DNA of 64,000 bases from Bacteroidetes bacterium CG2_30_33_31. Lineage in GTDB: Bacteria > Bacteroidota > Bacteroidia > Bacteroidales > UBA1556. The notes beneath the pieces are model-generated. The model did no database searches and was not told where the DNA came from. It saw nothing but the letters and a program-made list of their open reading frames with translations. The position numbers and the translations under genes are program-made. Of the stretch, positions 44,673 through 53,633 are shown piece by piece (position 1 is the stretch's first letter; each line of letters opens with the position of its first letter). The stretch covers positions 1 through 64,000 of the forward strand of contig MNXP01000050.1 in the NCBI GenBank assembly GCA_001872625.1, in the 5' to 3' direction.

Positions 44673-46179
44673 CGTTACAATTCAAAATTTCGTCAATAAT
44701 ATTACAGTCGTTGTTAAGCCTTGGAACTTTAAATTGACCTCCCAATTTATGATTTTTCGCAAGCCAGCTTACAAAAGCTCCATTATGTAAAATTTTTATT
44801 TCTGGAGATTTAAGAAGCATGTTCATATATCTTTTAGATTCGTAATCTGAGTTAGCCGACTTCAAGGAATTATCGAAAACATGAGTAAAATAATCGATAT
44901 CTTCAGGTTCACGTTCAAATTCCATCAGCCATTTATGACGAATATTTGCTCCATTAGTATCCATAATTGGTGCTGCTGTGTATTCTTTAATTATCGCATT
45001 AGTATGATTGCATGCAATCAAAATTGCCTTGTCGGCATTTTCAACCATCAATTCCTCGCCTACCACATTAATAAAAGATCTCACTCTACCGGTAATTTTT
45101 ATTCTATAAGGTTCTAATGAAGTGAAAGTTACAGTATCACCGATAATATATCTCCATAGTCCAGCATTTGTAGATATAACCATGGCATAGCAAATTCCTC
45201 TATCTACTCCAGATAGATTTATGATGGTTGGATTTGGTTTATTGAATTCAGACATAGGAATAAATTCATAAAAAATTCCATAGTCGAGCATTAAAATCAT
45301 GTCGTCGCGATTGCTATCGTCTTGGAGACCAAAAAAACCTTCAGAAGCATTATAAACTTCGAGATAATGAGTTTTAGGACTCATAATATTTTTAAATTGT
45401 TGAGCATAAGGACCAAAACTTACGCCCCCATGAACTACTAATTCGAAGTTAGGCCAAACATCTTGTATGATAGTTTTACCAGTTATTTCTAATACTTTAT
45501 GTAATATTATTAACATCCATGAGGGGACACCAGAAATTAATCTTACGTCTTCATCGATTGTTAGTTTAGATATCAAATCCACTTTTTCGTCCCAACCTTC
45601 CATTAAAGAAACGGATAAATTTGGAGTTTTAGTTATATGGGCCCAAAGAGGCAAATTATTCATTAAAATTGCTGAAAGGTCGCCAACAAAACTACCTGCA
45701 TTTTTTCCCTCATCAGGTCTTGAAGTACCAGCAACACCGATAGTTTTCCCATTTAAAACTTCAGATTCTGGATGATTTTGGTAATAAACTGCCAACATAT
45801 CTTTGCCTCCTTTATAATGGCAATCTTCGAGAGAATCGTCGGTAACTGGTATAAATTTGCTTTTATCACTTGTAGTACCCGAAGACTTTGCAAACCAATG
45901 TACGGCACCTGGCCAAAGCACATCTTCCTCACCATTTCTTATTCTGTCAATGTAAGGTTTTAAGTCATCGTATGTATTTATAGGTACAGTTTTTTTAAAA
46001 TCGTCGTAATTTTTTATAGATTTATAATCATATTTTAAGCCCCAAAATGTATCTTCAGATTGGCTAATTAACTGTCTAAACAGTTCATTTTGAACATCAT
46101 GAGGATATTTCAAAAAGAGTTCAATTTGATGAATTCTCTTTTTTATAAACCACGAAGCCACTTTGTTAATTATTTCCAT
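44659..46179 (-). CDS. GH3-type acyl-acid amido synthetase
   Basis: A 506-residue enzyme of the GH3 superfamily, best known in plants for joining auxin or jasmonate to amino acids through an acyl adenylate. Seen are the ATP-loop FAKSSGTTSDKSKFIPVTDD (about residues 94-113), VSFGPYAQQF, EVYNASEGFFGLQDD, and the LWRYIIGDTVTFTS motif. Homologues are frequent in Bacteroidota, but their substrate is unknown. It is the first gene of a two-gene unit with the propeller-like protein. It carries no signal peptide, so it is cytoplasmic. Confidence 0.88.
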   Translation of the reverse strand: MEIINKVASWFIKKRIHQIELFLKYPHDVQNELFRQLISQSEDTFWGLKYDYKSIKNYDDFKKTVPINTYDDLKPYIDRIRNGEEDVLWPGAVHWFAKSSGTTSDKSKFIPVTDDSLEDCHYKGGKDMLAVYYQNHPESEVLNGKTIGVAGTSRPDEGKNAGSFVGDLSAILMNNLPLWAHITKTPNLSVSLMEGWDEKVDLISKLTIDEDVRLISGVPSWMLIILHKVLEITGKTIIQDVWPNFELVVHGGVSFGPYAQQFKNIMSPKTHYLEVYNASEGFFGLQDDSNRDDMILMLDYGIFYEFIPMSEFNKPNPTIINLSGVDRGICYAMVISTNAGLWRYIIGDTVTFTSLEPYRIKITGRVRSFINVVGEELMVENADKAILIACNHTNAIIKEYTAAPIMDTNGANIRHKWLMEFEREPEDIDYFTHVFDNSLKSANSDYESKRYMNMLLKSPEIKILHNGAFVSWLAKNHKLGGQFKVPRLNNDCNIIDEILNCNDELS

Positions 46180-46401
46180 ATTTTAAAACAAAAATTCAAT
46201 GCAAGATACCTATTATATACAATATCTCGTAATTCTACTAAATAATTTTTCAACATATTATTACTTAATGGCAGTCTTATAATAAACCTATTAAAGTATG
46301 TTTAAAAAATTGTTTATATTTAGTAAAATATAGCCTTTTTTAAAAATATCCATAATTGTATCTTTACAAAATTAAATACAATTTAAAACGTTTAGGCATT
46401 C

Positions 46402-47421
46402 ATGAAAATCAAAATTATTCTTTCAATAGCTTTCTTAATAAGTATTTCTTTTGAATCTTTTGGTCAGAATTTCACAATTTTAGACCAATTACAAGATAGC
46501 ATAAATGCCAATTCTAAAAAATTAAATATTTCTGAAGTATTAGAGGTTAAAAATATAGCCAACATTAAAATTATTAAACTAATTTCCGAGGCAATTAAGC
46601 AAGAGAAATCAATATTTTTTAATTTCGATTCATTAAAGATAATTTCGGTTTTAACATCTGACGACAAAAACTTAAGAATTTTTTCTTGGGTAATTCCTTT
46701 TGATGATGGAAGTTATAGTTATTACGGAATCGTGCAATCTTACAATCAAAAAAATAAGACATACCTTACAACAATTTTAACCGATAATACAGCTAAAATT
46801 TCAAAGCCGATGTCGATGTCGCTCAATGCTAACAAATGGTATGGATCTCGTTATTATAATTTAATAACAAATAAATATCACGGCAAAAAATTATATACTC
46901 TTTTAGGTTGGAAAGGCTTGGATTATACAAAAAAAGCCAAAGTAATTGAAGTAGTGGACATTAAAACAAATGGCTCGCCGACTTTTGGTTATGGAATTTT
47001 TAACCTTGATGGTTGTGAATATTTTGAAAATGATAAAAGACCAAAGCGATTAGTATATATTTATTCTGCCGATGCAAGCATGAATATGAACTATGAAACT
47101 CAAACAATTTTAAATGAAGTAAAAAAATCAAAGTTAAAATCGACGCCCATTTCCAAGGGATTTAACTCTCAAAAGAAAGCAGTAAGAACAAAGCCAAAGT
47201 ATCAGAAGATTGTAGGAGAAATGATTGTTGTTGATAGATTATTGCCTTTAAATGAGAATATTAAAGGAATGTATCAGTTTTATATTCCAGCTTTAAATAT
47301 TATTGATGCTTTATATTTTGAGAAAGGAAAATGGAAATATTATGCGGATATTGATGCAAGAAATAAAGTTATATCTCCTGAAAGAAAATCCAAAATTGAT
47401 TATAACCTAAAGCAAGATTAA
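46402..47421 (+). CDS. Uncharacterised exported protein
   Basis: A 339-residue protein with a signal peptide (FLISISFESFGQ). The mature part has a conserved-looking centre with KWYGSRYYNLITNKYHGKKL, LLGWKGLDYTKKAKVIEVVD and RLVYIYSADASMNMNY. This general form occurs in Bacteroidota hypothetical proteins of the periplasm, but I cannot name a family. No T9SS signal or metal motif is seen. It is transcribed alone; a near-consensus TATCTTTA box lies near 46362-46369. Confidence 0.7.
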   Translation: MKIKIILSIAFLISISFESFGQNFTILDQLQDSINANSKKLNISEVLEVKNIANIKIIKLISEAIKQEKSIFFNFDSLKIISVLTSDDKNLRIFSWVIPFDDGSYSYYGIVQSYNQKNKTYLTTILTDNTAKISKPMSMSLNANKWYGSRYYNLITNKYHGKKLYTLLGWKGLDYTKKAKVIEVVDIKTNGSPTFGYGIFNLDGCEYFENDKRPKRLVYIYSADASMNMNYETQTILNEVKKSKLKSTPISKGFNSQKKAVRTKPKYQKIVGEMIVVDRLLPLNENIKGMYQFYIPALNIIDALYFEKGKWKYYADIDARNKVISPERKSKIDYNLKQD

Positions 47422-47492
47422 AATCTATACTTAATAATTTTTGATAAATCTCAGTAGTGCAAAGATTTAAGCAAATTTTTATTAATTTTCTT

Positions 47493-49211
47493 TTATCTTT
47501 TAATCAAAAATTTACCATCACTTATTTGCATCCCACTCAATGAAGATATTTTAATAAAGTAAATTCCTTCTGGCAAATTTTTAACATTCAACAAAATATT
47601 TTCACCTTTTGATTCAATTTTTTTCTCAATAATTACAATCCCTAAGCTATTAAAGATTTTAATAAGTAATTCATTATCAATATTTTTATTAGATATTTTC
47701 AAAATATCATCAGCAGGATTTGGAAATACACTAACTTGAAATCTATACTTTGTGGGCAATGAAATAAAAGTTGGTTTTGCTTTTAAAGCAACATTTAAAA
47801 CAGTTTTGCTGTGCCGGTCAATTCTGATGGAATTGATAGTTTTGGAATAATAATTTGGTGCAGAATAAGTTACTGAGTAAAAACCTGAATCAAGCAATCT
47901 ATAATAGTCGCCAAAGGGAAGATAAGAAAATACATGAGAACTATCAATATCATGATTTGAAATAAAAACTTTTGCAGCAATAGGGCTCCCATTTGTTGAA
48001 TCTATTACAACACCTTGTAAGCCATAATTAACTTGCAAAATATAATTAATCAAGCTTTTTTTCGACCATTGCCAATAAGTATTTAGTTGATTTTCAGGCA
48101 GAAGTTTGGTATTTGAAACTTCAAGAGTTACTTCACGGCATTGCTTATAATAATTCATAAAATCCTGTCTACCACCAGCTACTGGATACCATTGATAACC
48201 ATTTGTAATCCCAGCACCAAACATCGTAAAATAATTATTGTAATTATTATAAAAATGAGCTGTATCAGCATATTCCTTGCAAATGTATTTCCACCAATTT
48301 GCATCAGCTGGAAGTTTTGACCAAGTGTCCCACGTGTAGTTTGCTACTTCGGCACCACCATGAAAATTTGCCGACATATTAAAATGCATGCTGTCGGTAA
48401 AAGCAATAAATATATTGGTCTCCTCTTGATAAATATTTCCATCTGGATGAGCACCATCGTCAGGGTCTGGATAATTTCTGTTTAAATCTACACTATTTGA
48501 ATTGTATCGAGTAGCCGAAAACACTGTGGAATTGCCTCCATGATATGTTCCATTTGGATTTGCCATGGGATTAATCCATAAATCTATATTATTTATAATT
48601 TTAGTGGCGCTGGAATCTGTCCCATAATTTGAAAGCAAAAAATCTATCAATTTAATCATAAAAATAAATCCAGTTAATTCGTCACCATGCATTGATGATG
48701 TATAAAGAAATCGCGGCTCAGCATCATTTTGATAAATGTTATCGCCAATATGCAAAGCAATAATTTTTCTTCCCGACGCAAGTGTTCCAAGATTTACATA
48801 TCTACAAATTGTAGGATGTTGCTGAGCAAAATTATGCATGATGCTGTCATATTGCGGGTAAGTTGGATAAACATTAAAGTTTGACTTCTCTAAATTTTCT
48901 ACTTTTGATGGCTCTGAAAAATCAGAAAGAATTGAAGTTTTCACAATTCTAAAATTTTGATTTAAAGAAATGAATTTTTCAAACTCTTTACTTGATGCAT
49001 AAAAATAAATACTATCAACATTAACATTGTCAATGGAAACCATTCGAGTAAAGCTTTCTAAATCAATAGTTTTACGGCTAATTGCCAGCACAACTTCCCC
49101 CCTATTTTCAAGAATTTTATAAGCTTCGTCAATACTTGAATTTTGTGAAAAAGCGTAAAAGCTATTAATGAAAGAAAAGATACATACGATGAAGAAAAAT
49201 AAGATTTTCAT
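47493..49211 (-). CDS. M14 family zinc carboxypeptidase with type A T9SS sorting domain
   Basis: A 572-residue secreted metallocarboxypeptidase. The signal peptide is followed by a prodomain of about 100 residues. The M14 domain has the HxxE zinc motif in SSMHGDELTGF (about residues 173-183), NPMANPNGTYHGGN with the substrate-binding residues, the third ligand in NFHGGAEVANYTWD and the catalytic Glu in REVTLEVSNTK. A carboxypeptidase-associated beta domain follows (about 395-470), then a type A sorting domain (FPNPADDILKIS ... LPEGIYFIKI). Export by T9SS suggests digestion of external protein together with the C25 enzyme at 29144. It shares one base with dapA. Confidence 0.92.
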   Translation of the reverse strand: MKILFFFIVCIFSFINSFYAFSQNSSIDEAYKILENRGEVVLAISRKTIDLESFTRMVSIDNVNVDSIYFYASSKEFEKFISLNQNFRIVKTSILSDFSEPSKVENLEKSNFNVYPTYPQYDSIMHNFAQQHPTICRYVNLGTLASGRKIIALHIGDNIYQNDAEPRFLYTSSMHGDELTGFIFMIKLIDFLLSNYGTDSSATKIINNIDLWINPMANPNGTYHGGNSTVFSATRYNSNSVDLNRNYPDPDDGAHPDGNIYQEETNIFIAFTDSMHFNMSANFHGGAEVANYTWDTWSKLPADANWWKYICKEYADTAHFYNNYNNYFTMFGAGITNGYQWYPVAGGRQDFMNYYKQCREVTLEVSNTKLLPENQLNTYWQWSKKSLINYILQVNYGLQGVVIDSTNGSPIAAKVFISNHDIDSSHVFSYLPFGDYYRLLDSGFYSVTYSAPNYYSKTINSIRIDRHSKTVLNVALKAKPTFISLPTKYRFQVSVFPNPADDILKISNKNIDNELLIKIFNSLGIVIIEKKIESKGENILLNVKNLPEGIYFIKISSLSGMQISDGKFLIKR

Positions 49212-50104
49212 TATGATAGGTTTAATTTCTCATGCAATTGTTTCAATTTATTGAAAACGAGCTTGTCAACTTTAACTAAAGGCAATCTTAAATTATTCTT
49301 TAAAATGCCCATAATTTCAAGCAGAGCTTTTATTCCAGCAGGATTTCCATCTAAAAAAAGCGCATTAATTACGTCCAACATTTGATAATGATCTCTCAAT
49401 GCTGCATATCTATCGCCTCCCTGAGTCATGCTATTCACCATAGCCGACATAGTTTTAGGATACGCATTTGCCACAACTGAAATTACTCCATCACCGCCAA
49501 CGGAAAGAATTGGAAGAGTAAGTGCATCGTCGCCACTAAAGACAGAAAACCCTTCTGGCTTATCTTTAATAATTTCCATTATTTGAGACATATTTCCAGA
49601 AGCTTCTTTTACTGCAACAATATTATCAAAGTCGGCTCCCAATTTAAGAATGGTATCAGCAGTCATATTTGAGGCCGTGCGACCTGGAATATTGTACAAT
49701 ATAATAGGCAAACTTGTGCTCATAGCAATTTCTTTAAAATGCTCATATATTCCTCTTTGGTTAGGTTTATTATAATATGGTGATACTGACAGCAATCCGT
49801 CAATTTTAGAACTATCCAAAATTTTCAAATTATCTACAACTGCTTGAGTATTATTACCTCCAGCACCAACTACAAGTGCAACTCTTCCAGCTACAGTTTC
49901 ATAAATCGTATCAACAACAGCATGCTTTTCATCAATATTCATAGTAGCAGCTTCAGCAGTTGTTCCAAGTGCAACCACAAAGTCAACTCCACCATCTATC
50001 ACATGATTTACAAGCTTAATTAATGCTATAAAATCTATATTTTTATCACTGTGAAAAGGAGTTACAAGTGCCACTCCAGTTCCAACTAATTTTTTGTTAC
50101 TCAT
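49211..50104 (-). CDS. dapA: 4-hydroxy-tetrahydrodipicolinate synthase
   Basis: First step of the diaminopimelate/lysine branch: condenses pyruvate with aspartate semialdehyde. The 297-residue chain has LGTTAEAATM for substrate binding, Tyr137 in ILYNIPGRT and the Schiff-base Lys166 in VAVKEASGN. All key residues are intact. The first part, VGTGVALVTPFHSDKNID, gives the usual start. It ends on the first base of the M14 gene's start codon region and begins nine bases after the DUF-type gene upstream, so all three are likely co-transcribed. Confidence 0.94.
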   Translation of the reverse strand: MSNKKLVGTGVALVTPFHSDKNIDFIALIKLVNHVIDGGVDFVVALGTTAEAATMNIDEKHAVVDTIYETVAGRVALVVGAGGNNTQAVVDNLKILDSSKIDGLLSVSPYYNKPNQRGIYEHFKEIAMSTSLPIILYNIPGRTASNMTADTILKLGADFDNIVAVKEASGNMSQIMEIIKDKPEGFSVFSGDDALTLPILSVGGDGVISVVANAYPKTMSAMVNSMTQGGDRYAALRDHYQMLDVINALFLDGNPAGIKALLEIMGILKNNLRLPLVKVDKLVFNKLKQLHEKLNLS

Positions 50105-50112
50105 TGTATTTA

Positions 50113-50664
50113 TTAATTTTTAGGCTGTAAAACTTCCAAATAATGCAAAACCTCTTTGGCAAAAACTGCGGTATTCTGATCTTCAATTCCTTGAATCATA
50201 AAGTCAAAAATTTCTTTGTCACGTTCATCGAAACGACCAATTTTAAACTTAGCTAACGATAGTCCAGAAATATACCTCAGTATAGGATTTCTAAGCAGGT
50301 TAAAATCAATTAATATATCAAAATCCTGTTGAATAAACTCTAAAGAATGCCTGCTTACAGGTTTCATAAGCTGATTAATATCTTTCAAAGTAATGTAATC
50401 GAAAGTAATTTTCTGCATTATATAATGCGGATATAATTTATAATTTATGAAACCTATTGCTTTTACAATTTTATTTTTTGATTGAATATGTCTAACAAAA
50501 CTACTTACTCGGTTGTAATTTGCTTCGTCAGAAGCGTCAAAAATAATTCCGAAAGTATTAGCAGTTTCCAGGTTGAAAAATTGCCTATCACGCTGAACAA
50601 CAGACATTTTTCTCTTTAATTCTCTATTAAGAAAATATTGTTTAATGTTTTTAAAACTCGCCAA
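50113..50664 (-). CDS. Conserved Bacteroidota protein (DUF6913-like)
   Basis: A 183-residue protein without signal peptide or transmembrane helix. It starts with a basic helix (FKNIKQYFLNRELKRKM) and has the features FGIIFDASDEANYNRVSSFV and FDILIDFNLLRNPILRYISG, which fit an uncharacterised family found next to dapA in many Bacteroidota. No function is known. It is the first gene of the dapA unit, nine bases upstream of dapA. Confidence 0.75.
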   Translation of the reverse strand: MASFKNIKQYFLNRELKRKMSVVQRDRQFFNLETANTFGIIFDASDEANYNRVSSFVRHIQSKNKIVKAIGFINYKLYPHYIMQKITFDYITLKDINQLMKPVSRHSLEFIQQDFDILIDFNLLRNPILRYISGLSLAKFKIGRFDERDKEIFDFMIQGIEDQNTAVFAKEVLHYLEVLQPKN

Positions 50665-50835
50665 ATTTCTTGCTTTATAATGAAATGTAAAGATATTAAA
50701 ATACCATAAATGAAATGTTAAAAAAGCTAATAATTATTTTATACTTAAATTGAACTATTACATAAATCTGGAAAATTAATAAGTATAAAAAAATTACAAA
50801 AATAAAATTTAGCAATTATCATTAATCAAATTTCA

Positions 50836-50843
50836 TACTTTTG
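50836..50843 (+). promoter_or_regulatory. -7 promoter element (TACTTTTG) for the TPR gene
   Basis: A TAnnTTTG match 26 bases before ATG 50869. Confidence 0.55.
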
Positions 50844-50868
50844 CACATATAATTATCCAGTTTGATTA

Positions 50869-52233
50869 ATGGAGAGAGAATTTGAATTTTATGGAGATAG
50901 CGACATCAACGATTTAATAATTAGATTTGAAGATCTAATTCAAAATGGCAATGGAATATATTTTGATGTTGAGGAATTTGAAGACATTATCGACTATTAC
51001 GATGAAATTCATGATGGAAAGTATATGGATCGAGCTCTTGATACCGCTTTAGAAATTCATCCTGCCCATAGTTATTTCAAATTAAAGAGAGCTCAGAGAT
51101 ATTCAATGGCGGAAAAATTTAATAAATCTTTGAAGCTTCTCAAAGAAATTATTCAAATTGAACCTCGCAATTACGGCGCTTTTGAATCATTAGCTTATGT
51201 TTATGGTCAACTTGGAAACCATAAAAAAGCAATAGAAATATATCTTGAGTGTATAAATCTTGGTTCAGAAGAAGATGAAACTTGGTTAAATATTGCTCTC
51301 GAATATCAGAACTTAGGTAAATATGAAATGTCTCTTGCATACTTCAAAAAAATATTAAAAAATTACCCTGAAAATGAGGAAGCTTTATATGAGATTTTAT
51401 TTTGTTATGAAAGCTTAAATCTGCAAGAAGAAAGTGTTGAGTTTTTTTTGGACTATATCAATTCAGAACCTTATTCTGTTCCAGCATGGTTTAATTTAGG
51501 AGTATCATATTCTAATTTAGAACTTTACGAAAAAGCAATTGAAGCATACGACTTTGTAATTGCTATTGTTGGCGGTTATACATCAGCATATTTTAATAAA
51601 GCAAATGCTTATATGAGTCTTGAAAAATATGTTGAAGCAATAAAATGTTACAAGGAGTCATTCGAATTTGAAGCTGAAGATTCAATCACATGTTTATACA
51701 TTGCCCAATGTTACGATCAGTTGGATGATTTCGAAAATTCACTATTTTACTATTTCAAATCAATTGAATTAGACGAATATCAATCAGAAGCTTGGGCTGG
51801 TATAGGCTTAATTTATCACCAACTCAACAACCATTATAAAGCCATTGGATTTTTTGAAGAAGCAATAAATATTGATAGATTAAATACCGAATATATAATT
51901 TCCCTTGCCGCTGTAATGATTGATTTAGAAAAGTTTAATGAAGCTGAAAAGCTTATTAACAATGCACTTGAGATAGACGAAGACGACCCAGACATTTGGT
52001 ATTTTTTGATAGATGTTTATATTCTTATGGAAGAAAAGGAAAAATCCGAAAACGTACTAAGTTTAGCCTTAAGTAAATTCCCCGAAAATAAAAGATTATT
52101 GTTCAAACAAGCTGATATTCTTAATCAAAATCATAAAGAAAAAGAATCATTGAGATATCTTCAAATGATTGGAATTGAGACTATTGAACAGATGAATATG
52201 CTTCTTGATAATCCTGATTTGATTGATTTTTAA
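50869..52233 (+). CDS. Tetratricopeptide-repeat protein
   Basis: A 454-residue cytoplasmic protein made of about ten TPR units from residue 65 onward, with recognisable copies such as YGAFESLAYVYGQLGNHKKA, TWLNIALEYQNLGKYEMSLA and AWAGIGLIYHQLNNHYKAIG. The first 60 residues are acidic (FEFYGDSDINDLIIRFEDLI). It probably acts as a scaffold; partners are unknown. It is followed after 27 bases by aroE on the same strand. Many Bacteroidota carry a similar TPR protein here. Confidence 0.92.
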   Translation: MEREFEFYGDSDINDLIIRFEDLIQNGNGIYFDVEEFEDIIDYYDEIHDGKYMDRALDTALEIHPAHSYFKLKRAQRYSMAEKFNKSLKLLKEIIQIEPRNYGAFESLAYVYGQLGNHKKAIEIYLECINLGSEEDETWLNIALEYQNLGKYEMSLAYFKKILKNYPENEEALYEILFCYESLNLQEESVEFFLDYINSEPYSVPAWFNLGVSYSNLELYEKAIEAYDFVIAIVGGYTSAYFNKANAYMSLEKYVEAIKCYKESFEFEAEDSITCLYIAQCYDQLDDFENSLFYYFKSIELDEYQSEAWAGIGLIYHQLNNHYKAIGFFEEAINIDRLNTEYIISLAAVMIDLEKFNEAEKLINNALEIDEDDPDIWYFLIDVYILMEEKEKSENVLSLALSKFPENKRLLFKQADILNQNHKEKESLRYLQMIGIETIEQMNMLLDNPDLIDF

Positions 52234-52260
52234 TTTATTTCTACACTATAAAATAAAATC

Positions 52261-52989
52261 ATGGATATTTATGGATTAATTGGGAAAAATTTAAGTCATT
52301 CCTTTTCAGCTGAATATTTTAATACTAAGTTTAAAGCAAATAAAATTAATGCAAATTACAAACTCTTCCCAATTGATAATATTGAAAAAATCATAGAAAT
52401 AGTATCTTCAAACAAAAACCTTAAAGGCTTAAACATTACAATTCCATACAAAGAATCAGTTATTCCATTTGTAAATGATATTGATAAATTAGGACAAGAA
52501 ATTGGTGCAATAAACACAATCAAAATACAGAATAACAAACTATTAGGATATAACACAGATGCTATAGGTTTTGAAAAATTATTACTTTCAACTAAGGCGT
52601 TTAAGAGCAAAAAAGCACTTGTTTTAGGATATGGAGGAGCATCAAAAGCAGTTTGCTACACTCTAAATGAGCTTAAAATAGAGTACCAAAAAGTTTCGAG
52701 GACAATACACTCTGACTCGATTCTTTGGGAACAAATAACACGAGAAATAATAAAAAAATATGAAATTATAATAAATACCACACCTTTAGGAATGAGCCCA
52801 AATACAGAAAGTTTTCCATTAATTCCATACGATTCTATTTGTAGAAACCATCTTGTTATAGATTTAGTTTACAATCCTGTTAGAAGTATTTTTTTGGAGC
52901 TTGCTTTTAAAAAAGGTGCAAAAATCACTAATGGATTATCAATGCTATATGCTCAAGCTGATGCTGCTTGGAAAATTTGGAATAAATAA
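52261..52989 (+). CDS. aroE: Shikimate dehydrogenase
   Basis: Reduces 3-dehydroshikimate to shikimate with NADPH in aromatic amino-acid synthesis. The 242-residue chain has GLIGKNLSHSFSAEYFNTKF, the catalytic Lys64 in NITIPYKESV, Asp100 in YNTDAIGF, the Rossmann motif VLGYGGASKAVCYTL and the TTPLGMSP and DLVYNP blocks. It is somewhat shorter than the E. coli enzyme, which is typical in Bacteroidota. It follows the TPR gene and is probably in its operon. Confidence 0.94.
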   Translation: MDIYGLIGKNLSHSFSAEYFNTKFKANKINANYKLFPIDNIEKIIEIVSSNKNLKGLNITIPYKESVIPFVNDIDKLGQEIGAINTIKIQNNKLLGYNTDAIGFEKLLLSTKAFKSKKALVLGYGGASKAVCYTLNELKIEYQKVSRTIHSDSILWEQITREIIKKYEIIINTTPLGMSPNTESFPLIPYDSICRNHLVIDLVYNPVRSIFLELAFKKGAKITNGLSMLYAQADAAWKIWNK

Positions 52990-53280
52990 TTAATTACATT
53001 ATCGACGTAAAAAAATTCCCAATGGCTTTTAATAAAATTTTTGGGTGTTATCTTCTTGGGTTTTCTCAGAATAACTTTACTCTTTTTTGCTAATTTTTGA
53101 ATATTCGCAAATTTGAAAAATGTTTTAATTTTGCCGTCTAAGAATTAGATTTGAGATTTTTGCCTTTTCGTTGCGGCAAATGTTATGCAATTATCCTTAT
53201 CCATTTCTTTTTTAGGAACTTAAGTTTTATTTTTAATCAACATCTTGTTATTTATTAGTGCCCTTAAGTTAATGATTATT

Positions 53281-53310
53281 CGATAGCTATCGTTCCGATA
53301 GCTATCGGAA
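53281..53310. repeat. Tandem palindromic repeat (CGATAGCTATCG unit)
   Basis: Two adjacent palindromes share the core GATAGCTATC: CGATAGCTATCG (53281-53292) and TTCCGATAGCTATCGGAA (53293-53310, 18 bases, perfect). Repeats with this core look like the REP-type palindromes scattered in Bacteroidota intergenic regions. They may act as a transcript end or a binding site; no other copy was seen in the window. Confidence 0.6.
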
Positions 53311-53383
53311 TGCGACCCTTTGTCTTTAATTACTTCATGAAAAGAAAAAAGTCCCCAAGCTAAGCTTGAAAACTTTCATTCTG

Positions 53384-53456
53384 TCGGAGTGACAAGACTT
53401 GAACTTGCGACCCCTTGACCCCCAGTCAAGTACGCTACCAACTGCGCTACACCCCG
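53384..53456 (-). tRNA. tRNA-Pro (anticodon GGG)
   Basis: The minus strand folds into a full cloverleaf of 73 bases: acceptor stem CGGGGTG/CACTCCG with discriminator A, D arm GCGC-AGTTGGTA-GCGT, anticodon arm CTTGA-CTGGGGG-TCAAG, and T arm GCAAG-TTCAAGT-CTTGT. The seven-base anticodon loop has GGG in the centre, decoding CCC/CCT proline codons. CCA is not encoded. It is transcribed opposite to aroE and tgt. Confidence 0.95.
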
Positions 53457-53621
53457 AAATATATTAATAAATTTGAAGTCTAAACTGATTTTTAAATCAA
53501 TTTTTACTGGACAAATACAATATTAATATCAGTTGCAAATGTAAAATTAATTTTCACTTAGCTCACAAATAACTCAAAATATAGGATTTTAATTAGCTTT
53601 CAAAATATTAAAAAAACCTTC

Positions 53622-53629
53622 TACTTTTG
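53622..53629 (+). promoter_or_regulatory. -7 promoter element (TACTTTTG) directly before tgt
   Basis: A TAnnTTTG match ending only four bases before the tgt ATG, so transcription should begin at or within a few bases of the start codon. A leaderless or nearly leaderless mRNA is implied. Confidence 0.55.
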
Positions 53630-53633
53630 CCGA

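Larger units (their letters stand above)
52990..53633. other. Intergenic region holding a palindromic repeat, tRNA-Pro and the tgt promoter
   Basis: No protein gene is seen. A plus-strand TAATTTTG box lies at 53126-53133 and a small hairpin (TTTGCC...GGCAAA) follows near 53159-53180, so a short non-coding transcript is possible. The palindromic repeat and tRNA gene are listed separately. Confidence 0.5.

Noticed and set aside
46464-46667. Minus-strand frame of 67 codons within the exported-protein gene
   Set aside because: It is entirely inside a good plus-strand gene and has no matching features.
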